64,000 bases of DNA from Paraspadella gotoi (lineage: Eukaryota > Chaetognatha), in contig CM119268.1 in NCBI GenBank assembly GCA_051294375.1, positions 1,462,549-1,526,548 of the forward strand, written 5' to 3'. Shown here in pieces: positions 38,575-50,840 of this stretch. Numbering within the stretch: position 1 is the stretch's first letter; every line of letters starts with the position of its first letter. Below the pieces are notes generated by a model. That model was not told the origin of the DNA. It searched no databases and saw only the letters and a list, made by a program, of their open reading frames with translations. The position numbers and the translations under genes were made by a program.

Positions 38575-39249
38575 CATGATGATGATCATGATGATGATCA
38601 TGATGATCATGATGATGATCATGATGGAGATGATGATGAAGATGATCATGATGATGATGATGATGATGATGATGATCATGATGATGATCATGATGATGAT
38701 CATGATGATGATCATGATGATGATAATAGTGTCTGTAGAATTATCAGTGCTGGTGATGGGTGTTTCGCTAATTGTTAATTATTGACCATGACTTTTTGTT
38801 AACGTCAAATTGCGAATAGTCTCGGCTTTTCCGTCAATGTGTATCAATGCTACTTCCATCCAAACCATTCTAGATTTCTCAACAACCTCCTCCACCGCTT
38901 CAAGGAAGGGCTCGTCCGCGATCTCTACACTTACTTCGAGGAATCCTGGAGCCTCGCTCTCTTCCACGACCGATTCCCCGATTTGCGGCGAGAGATGCGC
39001 GAGCTGCTGCTGCACCGACGACCCGGCGGCGACGGCGGCGCTGACGCCTCCGCACCGGAAGAAGCCTTCGGGACCCGCATCCGCGAGATCATCGAGGAAG
39101 ACTTGAAGATGAACGCCGACCAGCGACGCCAACTCGTGCAACAGTTTGTCGGGTCTAGAGCCAAAGCGGCGCTGGAGGAAAGGATCCTCAACTTCTTGAC
39201 TTACAATCGATATCATCTCCCGATGTACGCCAAAGCCGGGCTGGGGTAA
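25446..39249 (+). CDS. CFAP61: Cilia- and flagella-associated protein 61 (interrupted)
   Basis: CFAP61 sits in the calmodulin- and spoke-associated complex at the radial-spoke base of motile cilia. Exons: 25446-25793, 26004-26180, [31773-32090 on the opposite strand], 32775-32902, 33122-33629, 34773 to about 34956, about 35085-35287, 35525-36091, 36507-37270, 37481-37814, 38167-38444, 38874-39249 (TAA). Family landmarks in order: ARRTES near the N terminus, a GNAT-like region, FMSVSADVNVKLL, AFCIQLFCIHEEFESRS, YFAHHEREEHG, VPVRARRQIVYP, the Gly-rich VVVVGAST of a Rossmann-like fold, HGRMTG, DHLVVCTGTQYQ, NDACLVFDERIVID, LALFHDRFPDLR and C-terminal YNRYHLPMYAKAG. Odd features: one exon is inverted, reading-frame breaks occur at about 34,925-35,150 and at 37,481-37,490, and a (GGC)n tract encodes about 16 Gly at 37,116-37,164. 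An acidic/Ser insert fills exon 33122-33629. ATTAAA at 39,451 is a possible poly(A) signal. Identity is secure; whether the locus is functional is not. Confidence 0.92.
25801..26003 (+). other. CFAP61 intron 1
   Basis: Runs from CAG|GTCTTT at 25,794 to TTTTCCAG|G at 26,003. Its 5' part is a GTTGTC-rich run that stays open. Confidence 0.8.
26482..26569 (-). repeat. Terminal repeat remnant, 3' LTR side
   Basis: Shares GAAAGGCCTTCCGTTTTAGG, CACCTACGTGAGTAGACG and the following AGCTATAAACT with 31,585-31,680, in the same orientation. It ends at the gap. Confidence 0.75.
26570..26594. other. Assembly gap (25 N)
   Basis: 25 undetermined bases at the left edge of the frameshift-rich segment. Confidence 0.99.
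27012..27551 (-). pseudogene. Retrotransposon integrase fragment
   Basis: Contains HTHLLTMIDRFTR, the conserved start of the Ty3/gypsy integrase catalytic core, followed by frames carrying the C-terminal part (RLHRTLKGSLRAR, near the end of the core). The flanking frames carry a zinc-binding remnant and are shifted repeatedly, so the enzyme cannot be made. Confidence 0.75.
27700..28343 (-). pseudogene. Retrotransposon RNase H fragment
   Basis: Frames hold FKATETQSRKWPPFDKEL, then LFSDHISLVPALRKK, then HIAGKANVVADALS, in the family order across shifted frames. These are the typical RNase H and post-RNase H landmarks of Ty3/gypsy elements. Confidence 0.8.
28494..29288 (-). pseudogene. Retrotransposon reverse transcriptase fragment
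   Basis: Shows KGYHQIPV, TPFGLYEFLFMPFG (in a neighbouring frame), FQRMMDQVLSGIPHVFVYLDD and downstream THTKNI, including the catalytic Tyr-x-Asp-Asp. At least two frameshifts separate these motifs. Confidence 0.85.
29285..29600 (-). pseudogene. Retrotransposon protease-region fragment
   Basis: ILGADFLMEHHLGVD is the conserved block at the C-terminal side of the Ty3/gypsy aspartic protease. The active-site Asp triad itself is not legible because of frame breaks upstream. Confidence 0.65.
29640..30960 (-). pseudogene. Retrotransposon gag-like region
   Basis: GC-rich DNA in several short open frames. At about 29,740-29,830 two overlapping frames carry CFYHYILLWR and AHNAFKCLRD, resembling the Cys/His block at the gag-pol junction of many invertebrate Ty3/gypsy elements. 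The rest is Pro/Ser/Arg-rich and not assignable. Confidence 0.45.
31585..31680 (-). repeat. Terminal repeat remnant, 5' LTR side
   Basis: Partner of 26,482-26,569. It lies 93 bp from the inverted CFAP61 exon, with a short CACTGCTTCAAAT tandem repeat between them (about 31,685-31,742). Confidence 0.75.
31773..32090 (-). pseudogene. CFAP61: CFAP61 exon in inverted orientation, with frameshifts
   Basis: On the minus strand an AG acceptor (32,091) precedes TAFRRAVPDLHYVV. A shifted frame follows with SAWLCRRHSLAPVLSIRAT and ARVEDHDDLTP, then another shifted frame with GCYFLAELIE, and a CAG|GTGGGG donor. In CFAP61 proteins these blocks come in this order between the parts encoded by 26004-26180 and 32775-32902, both on the plus strand. 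This is therefore the missing exon, but on the wrong strand. At least three single-base indels are needed to read it: one near 31,860, one near the donor, and one or more around 31,970-32,050. A mis-oriented, poorly polished contig piece is the simplest reading; a real inversion is the alternative. Confidence 0.8.
32100..32770. other. CFAP61 intronic sequence
   Basis: AT-rich with an A homopolymer region at about 32,510-32,570. No other feature is seen. The join between inverted and normal orientation should lie in this interval. Confidence 0.6.
33630..34772 (+). other. CFAP61 intron, AT-rich
   Basis: From AAG|GTGCTC to CCTTAAG|G. A (TA)n run lies at 34,023-34,042. A GC-rich patch at about 33,785-34,010 has no recognised content; the remainder is AT-rich. 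Confidence 0.65.
34976..35055 (+). repeat. (CT)n array in a CFAP61 intron
   Basis: Interrupted CT microsatellite just before the exon at about 35,085. Confidence 0.9.
35318..35396 (+). repeat. (GAAA)n array in a CFAP61 intron
   Basis: Tetranucleotide array of about 16 units followed by a purine-rich tail. Confidence 0.97.
36215..36390 (-). repeat. tRNA-like SINE, family D copy in a CFAP61 intron
   Basis: Reverse orientation of the unit at 2,098. The shared core is CTCAATGAGCCACCGGGTCA...GACTGAAGG followed by AATGCTTA. The minus strand carries a box A-like TGGCTCATTGAGCGGG. Confidence 0.5.
37880..38140 (+). repeat. (TGAT)n and (ATTC)n arrays in a CFAP61 intron
   Basis: (GATT)n at about 37,884-37,940 is followed by degenerate (ATTC)n to about 38,130. 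Confidence 0.95.
38478..38726 (+). repeat. (GAT)n/(GATGATCAT)n array in a CFAP61 intron
   Basis: About 240 bp of GATGAT with regular CAT interruptions. All frames are open, giving poly-Asp/His and poly-Met/Ile readings that are not coding. Confidence 0.95.
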
Positions 39250-39809
39250 AAACATCAAGAGACGGCTGGGGTAAGGAAGGCGCTGAAGTTAAGGCGGTGA
39301 TGGGGTGAAAAGATGGAGAGATGGCTGGGGTAAGGAAGGTGCTGAAGTAAAGGCGATGATGGGGTGAAAAGATGGAGAGATGGGGCAGAGGGCGAATAGC
39401 AGAGCAGCTGTATCGAAAAGCTAGAAAAATGCTGGCCTGGAGGTGGTAATAATTAAAACCTTGCCAAGATGTTGTTTTTTATTTAAGATTTGTCATTGTC
39501 CGACAGACTTTTAATTCCGCTATATGTATTTATATTCAACTGCTGTAAAATATTCTTTTTTAATTTCATAATTTTTTTCTCTATTTTACAGTTACCATAA
39601 ATTTCATCCCAATCTCAAAAACTTTTTTTCAGTATCGCTTTACTTTCGTCTTCTATTGATAAAAAAAATCATTTATTATCCGCATAGATCATGAAAATTA
39701 ATTTTAATAGTAGAACTCGAGAAAACTGAAATAGTTTTTTAGAAAAATAGAGGGAGAACGCGACTTTTTTCAAAACAATCTTAAAACAACAACAACAACA
39801 ACAACAACC

Positions 39810-42073
39810 ATGAAGCTCCAACTGCACGTCAAAGGCCTCGCCAAGGACGCCGCCTTCTACCGATGCAAATACTGCGCCGACGACCTCTTGGCCAAAAACC
39901 CGAAGGCCTTTGACCCGCCGATCATCACCGGCCTCCAAGAGACCAACTGGGAAGCCTTCATCGGCGAGAAGAGACGACTGGTCCGCGGCGAGATGTGGGA
40001 CTTCGACCAACCGGTTCTGGTGGTGCTCAACACACAGATCCTCGGCGGGTTCGAGGAGCTGAGGGAATGGGCTGAGGAGAATTTCAACTACAAGGATCAA
40101 AGGCCGGACACTTTGTACGAGTTGCTCAGCGAGGAAGGTGAGCGACTGGAAGATGTGTCATTTCCAATCTTAAGATTTGGTGTTTGGTCAGATTTGGAAA
40201 AAGTTTTCCTCACCAAGCAATCTTTACACTTGTGTTCTCGTGTTCTCGTCCATCATCGTTCAGCCAATATCATTGGCTCAGATGTGGAACACACCATCCC
40301 AGGCGTTGTGTTCCATCCACATTCCGCAGTCCTAACGACTTCCCTCAACGTTGGCAAAGCGAGACCGTCCTAGGGTAACCGCGCCAGTGACAGAAGCGTC
40401 ACTGAGTGTCGGAAGCCCCCAAAGCCTGTGAGATACCCCATTCCAATGGGCATCAAAGGCCATTTATTTATATATACATAAATTTATTTATATGGACATT
40501 TATTTGTCATTAAATTAAGTGATATTATGGCAAAAAATTAAAGTCATCTTTTGTTTGTTATTTTTCACTAATTTATATTTTTTTTTCATTATAAAATTTA
40601 TATTAGAAATAAATAACTTAATTGTATTTCTTGGCCGTTGGATTCTCATTTATTCCTCACGACCTCAAACGTCAAGTCCCCCTTTCAACTATCAATGGAT
40701 AAGTATCAAAGCTTCAAGTATCCGATCACAGCCTATCTCCCCCCCCCCTCACAAAAGGCTACAAGAAGCACCTGGTGGAATCCAAACACGACTTCTGCTT
40801 CCTCGACATCCGGATCGGCGACGACCCCGCCGGACGCCTCGTCTTCGAGCTCTTCGCCGACGTCGTCCCCAAGACCTGCTTCAACTTTAAGGCGCTCTGC
40901 ACCAACGAGTGCGGCTTTAACTGCGAGGGGGTCAAGCTGAGCTACGAGGGATCCTTGATGCACAGGGTCGTGCCGAGCGGATGGATTCAGGGCGGAGGTA
41001 AGACGGGAGGGCGTCAAGATTTTGCCCGAGTAAAAACTTGATTTAAATCTATTCTACTTTCATTGAAAACTTGTTTCAACTATTCTATATTTATAGATTT
41101 TATAATAATTTAATGATAAATAAATACTAATTACTAAATACTATTAAATAGTGTTTTATTTATTTAGTTTAAAAGTCATTAATGAGAATTCATAACATCT
41201 AAGAGGCTGAACAGAAATGGGGTGGGAATAGATCATTTTTTCGGGAGACCAAGGTTATTCACGAATATTCTTTTAATAATACTATTTTATTCTATCTCAT
41301 TTCATTTGATTTCATTGTTAGGAAGGTTTTCTAACTTTCATTTAAATTAAATTTAAATTAAATTTCATTTAAATTTTTCATCGCAGACATTTTCTACGGT
41401 CACGGCGACAGAGGAGAATCCGTCTTCGGTCCATTTTTCGAGGACGAAAACTTCGCGATTCCTCATTCGAAGCGAGGAATTTTGGGAATGGCCAATCAGG
41501 TGAGGGTCTTTTTAGTATTGGCCAATCAGGTGAGGGTCTTTTTATAATTGGCCAATCAGGTGAGGGTCTTTTTAGAATTGGCCAATCAGGTGAGGATCTT
41601 TTCGACAATGGCTTGGGTATGGACCAATCAGAAATGGATGAAACCATCGTTTTGGAGTCGATCAATTCGGTCGAGACAAAGCGATTCACATCCTGTATCA
41701 AATATTAAACTTTTCGAAAATTTATCAATCAAATAACTTGAATATTGCACAAAAGTTTAACGGACTTATAGTGGTTTTCAAATGTTCAGCACATTTCTTA
41801 AAATGAACTAAATTACTATCATAACTTATCCTAAATCTTATATGACGATTTCAATCTCTTTAAAAGAGTCGACACACCAACGGGTCCCAATTCTACGTGA
41901 CCCTTCAACCGACGCCCTGGATGGACACCAACTACGTCGCCTTCGGCCAACTCGTCGAGGGCGGAGCTCTTCTCGATCGGCTCGAAGCTTTGGAGACATA
42001 CAATCAGAGACCAAAGCAGGACGTCGTCATCTCGGGGTGCGGAGTCTTGCACGAGGCGCCAGAAGATAGTTGA
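39810..42073 (+). CDS. PPIL6: PPIL6, probable cyclophilin-like protein of ciliated cells
   Basis: Four exons: 39810-40137, 40758-40997, 41387-41499 and 41867-42073 (TGA), all with GT-AG introns and compatible phases (1,1,0). Together they give about 295 residues. Exon 1 encodes the N-terminal extension specific to PPIL6 (GLQETNWEAFIGEK). Exons 2-4 encode a cyclophilin fold: HDFCFLDIRIGDDPAGRLVFELFAD, TCFNFKALCT, HRVVPSGWIQGG, FEDENFAIPHSKRGILGMAN, NGSQFYVTLQPTPWMD, YVAFGQLVEG. In active cyclophilins the start of the domain reads FHRV-PxFM-QGG; here the Phe and Met positions are altered, so weak or absent peptidyl-prolyl isomerase activity is likely, as noted for PPIL6. The ATG follows a (CAA)n 5' leader. 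It starts 560 bp after CFAP61 on the same strand. Intron 3 starts with a duplicated donor. Confidence 0.92.
40258..40472 (+). repeat. Dispersed repeat family B, copy 2 in PPIL6 intron 1
   Basis: Partner of 19,462-19,650. It is the more complete copy and contains CAGTCCTAACGACTTCC and CCAATGGGCATCAAAGG. Confidence 0.75.
41490..41603 (+). repeat. 30 bp minisatellite carrying the PPIL6 intron 3 donor
   Basis: Four head-to-tail units of GGCCAATCAGGTGAGGGTCT followed by TTTTA and three to five variable bases. Each unit holds a full CAG|GTGAGG donor. The first donor, after 41,499, keeps the PPIL6 frame. Confidence 0.92.
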
Positions 42074-42239
42074 TAAGAGTCTTGTTGGGGGGAATTTTGG
42101 ACGAGGTACCAGAGAAGAATGTAGGAAGGTGCTTTAGATCGAACAAAGTCAAAGAGGGATGCAATTTTTTCTGATATTCAACATCATTGAAAATTAATTA
42201 TAAAGATCGTCTATTTATAATTATACGTACATGCTCTGT

Positions 42240-42245
42240 AATAAA
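42240..42245 (+). promoter_or_regulatory. PPIL6 poly(A) signal AATAAA
   Basis: Canonical AATAAA 167 nt after the stop codon, in AT-rich DNA. Confidence 0.6.
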
Positions 42246-42539
42246 ACTCCGATTAATTTTTTCTCGCAAGAAAAATAGAGATGAAAGATGATCGAATTAT
42301 CTTGGGAGAGAGAGAAGTTTTATTTACATATTGTAGTTTGTCAGCGTTGCCGTTGTTTATACTTTATAAAATAGGTTTGTACTACTATTTAGGAAAATTT
42401 TACTTTTGCGAGGAGATGGACTATTTTAGCTACGGCGTGAGTCCGACGTCGAGAAAATAAGTGTATCGGCGTGCTCGGCGTATATTCATTGTTCTCGCTA
42501 ATCAGATTTTTTAAATTGAAATGTCCGAAAATAAACTAT

Positions 42540-43075
42540 TTTGGGACTAACTTAAAAAAATCGTTTGGATGGGTAAAAAAAAACAATTAAATGAAAATCA
42601 GTACACTTGTAAAAAGTTGTAATGACAAAACAATCAATTAAAAAGATTCACTTTCGTCAACCATGACCTTCTCGAATTTCTCGGAGAAGGCAGCATATGC
42701 TTTTGGGACTGCGCTCGTCGGTAATACTATCATTTCTGTCCTTATTGTTGCTGAAAAAAGGACGACAGTTCTTGAAGGGATGGTTAGGACATTCAGAAAA
42801 ACTGCTCGGCCAAAAGTCAGAAGTCATTATCCTTCATCTTGATTTTAGCCAAAATTTCCATAAATTTTGTAAGGAAGTGGCGCGAAGAAATTTGACATGT
42901 TATGCAAAAAGCTTGAATTACAGTAGTTGCTGTCGGATTTTACAAAAGTTTTTGATGTCGATCAAAAGAAAATTTAACCTAGTTTCCAAATATAGTCCCT
43001 TTTTTTCTATCATAAACCGTTTTTGTGCTGGAAGCATTTGAAGTTAGTCCCATTAGAGCTGGACCTCCCTGTATC
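42540..43075. mobile_element. Possible short DNA transposon (MITE-like)
   Basis: TGGGACTAACTT occurs in the plus sense at about 42,543 and in the minus sense at about 43,050, bracketing 500 bp of unrecognised AT-rich DNA. No transposase is seen and no target duplication is clear. Confidence 0.3.
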
Positions 43076-43251
43076 GTCAAATTTTCGAATAGGAGCGAAT
43101 TCGCAAAATCGCAAAAAAGATCACAACTTTGTTTTGTTTTGTCAGTTTTTTTACTTGGGTTAATATTCGAAATGTAATAAATAACGGAATGCGTACAACG
43201 AATGCAAATCGAACGAATTTCTCCTCTCGACAATTACTCCCGATCAATGAA

Positions 43252-45606
<2,355 letters not shown>

Positions 45607-45609
45607 TTT

Positions 45610-46630
45610 GAAATTTTGTTCGTCGGCTTTTAATATATTCTATTTAACTTTATTAAACTTCGGGAAAATTAAATCTTAAGAAAAACTCGTTGTTTGTCGT
45701 CAACATTTACAAAAATTCGAATTTAAAAAAAAAAATTTTCTTGAAATTTTTTTTTTTTATTTTCGAGAAAAGGAAGAAAGAATTAAGAATTGAAGGCGCG
45801 TCTTTTAAATTTATTTTTTATTCGATCTCTCGATCAGACGTTTAAAACGTTGCTATTTTATCAGTACCACAATAAGTTCTTTGGAAAAGATAACGAAAAG
45901 AAATAGAAACCAACGATCGACAATTTTTTTTTTCGAAATTCGACGGACTTTAACCGATTACATCTAAAATTAACGCGGCCCGGTATTACGCTCAAAATAT
46001 GCTCGATACGGGCCCAATAGGTTACTAGTTTCGAGTCGAGTTCCCGTCAAATCGGGCTTCGTCGCTCTTTCCAGCGTGTTCGTATCCGAAAGGAAAAGAG
46101 AAGGAAAAAAAAAATCGCGAAAATTGGATTTGTCCGAATGACTCAGAATGAAAAACGATCGTAGTTCGGAAAAAAGAAATGATGCTGGCCAGCAGCCAAA
46201 CGAAAATTTACTCATTAGGCAAACAATTATTAGTGAATTTAAAGTCGAAATTTGGCAACGTTAAAATTTGTTTATGGTGTTTAAAAATCTTACATGCCTG
46301 TTTTATTTAAAAGCACGAAAGTCTGAAATATTTTATAATTTTAATTATAATATTATATATAATTATTAAAATATATATATTATATATAATATTATATTTA
46401 TAATATTTATTATTTTTTTAAATAGCCTAGGGCCCCAGAGATATTAAATAATGAACCAATACGAAGAAACTTTTAACTTTTAACTTGCTGAAAAAAAAAA
46501 GTTTGAGGAAATTGATTAAATTCACTACCGTTTCTGGGGTTAACATATTTGTTCTTTCTATAAATAATTAGTTTCATTCCTCTTAAGATTAACGATAATT
46601 ATCTTCTCTCTCTCTTTCACTCCCCCCCTC
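45610..46630. other. Spacer between the Rab and ENaC genes
   Basis: AT-rich. It holds homopolymer runs at about 45,728-45,762 and an (AT)-rich palindromic stretch at about 46,345-46,410. TTTATT at about 46,407 (AATAAA on the minus strand) may be the poly(A) signal of the ENaC-type gene. Confidence 0.5.
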
Positions 46631-46633
46631 TAG

Positions 46634-49600
46634 TTACTCTCCCCCCTTTTCTTCCCCCTTCTCTTCCTCCCTCCCCGACTTCCCAACTCTCTCGTGGATG
46701 AGTTCGAGGATGAAGTCCAAGAGTTCGACGACGCTGAGCAGAGAAGCGCCGATCCAGATGCCCAACACTCCGCCGATTTCGCCGAGCAGCTTGAAGACTC
46801 CGTGAGCTCCTTCAAGAGCAAACGTAATGAAAATGGATGACAAATTATTCAATATCAAACTTTTGTCTAAAAACTTTTTTTTTAAGGAATGAACAGAAAA
46901 AGAGGAAACCAAGATTAGAGAGGTAAGCGACTGATCAATCCAGTCGCCTCGAAAAACTATCTTAGTACTTACCCATTGGGTAAGTCAAGGACGTCCTCAC
47001 TTCGGCGTATTCCATGGCGTCGAGATAGACGTCGATTCGCGCCACGTTTCGCCGGAAGTAAGTTTCCAAGATGGCGTCGTCGCGACAGACGTTGGTTTTG
47101 GGCGTGGCTTCGTTTTGTCGAGACGCGTCGCAGAGATGAGATTTCATCGTTTCGATGGCGGCGAGACCCTGAATTTAAGAATAAAAATTATTCAAATTGA
47201 ATAAAAAGTGAATACTCTTTATGCATAGCATGATAGCTTTTTTGTCAATTTTTATCCCTTGGCACGAAAAAGGTGATGAAAAGAAACTGACCTCCGGCCA
47301 GGCCATTGAAGACGAGGTGACCATCATCTTCATCTCTTCGCAAGGCAGATGGCAATCGCAACGTTGGTTTTCTGGCAGACATTCTTTCTCCAGACTTTCG
47401 ACGAGTGACAAGTAATGGGCGGTCATGTTAGGAAAAAGGTTCTGGCGGGAAACGAAAATTGAAACAAGGATAAACTTTGCAATCTTTAACTTTAGGAGAA
47501 TCGTAGATCGTTACTTAAAAGTCGCTTTTTTATTTATTTCGGTTTCTCATATCGCTATAATTATGAAATTGGTACAACCAATATAAACCTTATACATTCA
47601 TTTAATAAATAAGCTATTTCGCCTCTGACTTTGGTTTGAGGTTCTGAGGTATCTTTTCATTCATAATTTCTGTATGTTTTAGTGACTTTTTTTTATCCAA
47701 GAATTCCGTTTGAATGCTCTAAAAAAATTTCGTAATTTTTATTTTCTTAATTTACGATTCTCTTTTTTTTCCCCTTTTTTTCCCTTTTTTTTTCCTTTTT
47801 TTTTCCTCACTTTCCACTCTGAACCGGAAATGACGAGTTTGTTGATGTAGCAAAAGAAGAGATCCGTTCCGTTGATGGAGAAGTCGCTGGAGTCGACGCC
47901 GACTCGACGCTGTGAGAAGTCGCCGCCAAGCAGACGGCAAATGTCGAACCTGTCGAGACATTTGTGGAGTCGGCAGGATCTCCAGCAAAGATCCACGGTG
48001 TAGGCAGATGGGTAGAACATCGCCATAGAGTTGGGATAGGCTTTTTGTGTAAGTTTAAAGGACTGACCCAATTAACTGTCGTTACCCATGCCATGCCATG
48101 CCATGCCAAATTACAAATCAAAGCCTAAGTTTGTTATCGCAGTAAGATTTCAGGTGTTTCACCTTTATTTATTTTTTTTTTTTTTTTGGTCTTCGAATTA
48201 AATGAAATCTTTTTTTTTTTAAATTTAAATTAAAATTCTGGCCACGCTCAACTCGCTCACCCTCCATGCTGACGTTACACATTTCCGACGGATGGTCTCG
48301 TTCCCTCTTCATGAGCGTCTTCTTGACCTGAACCGAAGCGGCTCGTCCGACTTCGACGTTGACGAAGTTGTTCTGATCGTCCGGCGGCTGGAGAGGATCG
48401 TGGACGAAGACCTTGAAGCCGCGTTGGGCGTCTGCAGTGGGGAGTCCGGGATGGAACGTGTCGTCCTCGAGATCGAGAACGAGGGAGAGTCCGCCTTTGA
48501 AGGATGTTTCGACTTTAAAGAATTTCTTAAACCAGACTCACTGCATTTTACATCATTTATCTTCATTTCTCTTGGGCCATTGGTTTATTTTTTGGTTTAT
48601 TTTTTCCCCCCGTGTGTCCTTATTGATTTAACGCGACGTGGGGGGTCTTTGAAATTTTTTAACCTCGTTTCTCTGGCAACATATTACGGTGGATTAAAAT
48701 CAACCAACCCTTCATCAGCGGCCACTGGTGCGTGAGGTAAGCCATCCCCATCCCACACAAAGTTTCGGGGGTTCTAGCCCGATGGTCGCCTAGCAGACGC
48801 TTAACCTCCCTGTAACACGTTGTTACATTCTGATCCGAAGCTCAGGGACTGCTTATATTAAATGGTTCTGTCATTAACTCGTAACAATTAATTCTGTCTC
48901 TTCAATATCTATATTTTTCTACGGCTTCACTCGACACTCGGTTTCCTCCCTTTTTCTCCCTCTCACTCGCCCTCACTCGCCCTTACCTTCCCCCTCATCC
49001 CCTGTCACTTACCGTTTCCCTTTTCTTCTCCACCCCCCCACTCTCTCTCACCCTGCACTCCCGCGTGCCTCGTCCACTGGGCACCGTCCCCGTTAAAAGT
49101 GACGCAACCTCCCAGCATCGGAAATTCAGTCAGCGACGCCACGCAGGAATTTCGATCAAAGGAACAGAATTTAACCATCGAATCGACGGAGAAAACGTTA
49201 GAACTGTAAGGATTTGAGGATTTTTCAACTTCATTTGCATATTGCAGTATTTCAAATTTATAAGCATGATCGTATTTTAACCGAGCATATTTTCCTTGTA
49301 AGTTTTACTAGGGTTTTCTTATCGGTGAAGGCTGACTTCGGTTCTTCGTTTTACTTTTATTCTGATCGTCAGCACTCAAATCATTATTATTATGTAAAAA
49401 AAGTTGTTATTAATAGGTTACCAACATACACAACCCATAAGCTACATCTTAGTAATCATCAGTAATGCTCTAAAAAACAAAATGGAAACAAAATGGAAAC
49501 AATGAAAAAATCTGAACGGTCCAATAACGGCCTTTGACGTATCGCATCGGTCGTTTGACTTGCCATGTAATAACATAAGGCTTTTTTATTATATCATTAT

Positions 49601-50840
49601 GATCTTAGGTGTTCCATTATCTAATTTGAATAGGGTTTATTTAGTCCCTTAAAACTCGGGTAGTTCAGAATGTTCTTTAGTAGTTCTTTAGTTAATAACA
49701 CACCTGTCGAGAAGATAAAAGAATGACTGAACCCCCCTCTCCAAATCCTTGAAGTAGTCGACCAGACCCGAGTGCCTGAAGATGCCCGTTGCTATGGCGA
49801 CGTCGCTCCTGACGCAAGAGAGAAGCATCATGTTGAAGATTTGTCGGTAAGTGATCACTCCCACTTCGAGGTGACGGTCAGGCTGAAAGTTGATTTCTAA
49901 GAGACGCTGGGCGCGACGGTATTCTTCAGGCGTCAGGCGCTCGACGGCGGCCAGGCATTGAGAATGGCTGGGAACCGTACGGCAGACCGTGACGGCGGGG
50001 AAACGAGCCGAGCCTTGAGGGAAGATGGCGGCGAGGGATTTAATAAAGATTTAATAGGGATTTAATAAAGATTTAATAGAGATTTAATAAAGATTTAATA
50101 AAGTTGGCGCGAAGGATTTAATAAAGATTTGATAAAGATTTAATAAAGATTTAATAAAGATTTAATAAAGATGGCGGCGAAGGATATGATAAAGATTTAA
50201 TAAAGATGGCGGCGAAGGATTTAATAGAGATTAAATAAAGATTTAATAAAGATGGCGGCGAAGGATTTAATAAAGATTTAATAAAGATTTAATAAATATG
50301 GCGGCGAGGGATTTAATAATTTTATCTTTTATGTATTTTACGTAAGAGTAGGAACGGAAGGTGACTACATATCTCGGTGGCCTCATCGGCAACAATGGGA
50401 CCAGAATTGTATTTGGCTTACGTTGTACAAATGACCTTGTGGGCACGACAAGCAACAAGGCCCGACAAGCATGACAAAGAACAAGGAAGCCGTTTACCTG
50501 CGGGAGCCTGGAGATCAGCTATACAGTAGTTGTTTTTTGTAATTTTGCAGATCTCTCTTGGAACGCTTTCAACCCGCCCCCCCCCCCTTGCCATTCCAAA
50601 AAAAGAACAAAGAAAATCACCGTTAACCGGCGGCGCCATTTTCACCGTCGTCGTCGTCGGATACTCGAGATAGGCGTTGACGGTACGCCACGTGGAGAAC
50701 GTCAGCAGAGTCAACGACGCCAAAATCAGACTCGACCACAAAACGAGTTTGAATCTGGAAGAGCCCGTGAGGTGTTGGAATCCGTGAGCGGAGCAGCGGG
50801 AGAAGAAATCGACTAAGCGATCCGTGATCGGGGGTGTCAT
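46634..50840 (-). CDS. DEG/ENaC/ASIC-type sodium channel subunit
   Basis: Eight exons, high to low: 50621-50840, 49704-50013, 49085-49203, 48261-48494, 47811-48040, 47292-47441, 46973-47168, 46634-46809. Phases match throughout and give 544 residues, normal for the family. The protein is a plasma-membrane cation channel subunit that assembles as trimers. It has an N-terminal His-Gly motif (SAHGF, residues 17-21) needed for gating, TM1 around residues 32-52 (VLWSSLILASLTLLTF), post-TM1 RFPAVTVCR, a large Cys-rich extracellular domain (CSFDRNSC, CVTFNGDG, LDLCWRSC-like VDLCWRSCRLHKC, RCDCHLPCEE), and a pre-TM2/TM2 block GEIGGVLGIWIGAS with the Gly-x-Ser filter. The cytosolic tail is short, basic and acidic, ending EEKGGE. 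Closest subfamily (ASIC, FaNaC, BASIC) cannot be set from motifs. Intron 1 ends in a minisatellite. Confidence 0.93.
48722..48905 (+). repeat. tRNA-derived SINE family C, copy 1 (in an ENaC intron)
   Basis: GGGGGTTCTAGCCCGATGGT matches the box B region of the copies at 59,290 and 59,755. It is followed by CTGTAACACGTTGTTACA, CCGAAGCTCAGGGA and a tail ending near TCTGTCTC. It is in opposite orientation to the host gene. Confidence 0.7.
50017..50325 (-). repeat. AG-free minisatellite before the ENaC exon 2 acceptor
   Basis: Units of GATTTAATAAA with interspersed GATGGCGGCGAAG. On the transcribed (minus) sense there is no AG dinucleotide from about 50,325 down to the acceptor CAAG at 50,014-50,015. 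Confidence 0.85.

Noticed and set aside
38478-38778. Poly-Asp/His and poly-Met/Ile open frames
   Set aside because: They lie in a CFAP61 intron and are pure products of a GAT array, open in all frames.
42697-43041. 114-codon frame that looked like a transposase tail
   Set aside because: No catalytic motif or family landmark could be found; only weak inverted ends support a mobile element here.
48072-48121. (CATGC)n run near 48,090 as a possible regulatory element
   Set aside because: It is a five-unit pentamer microsatellite in an ENaC intron; a similar run at 54,203 shows it is common background.
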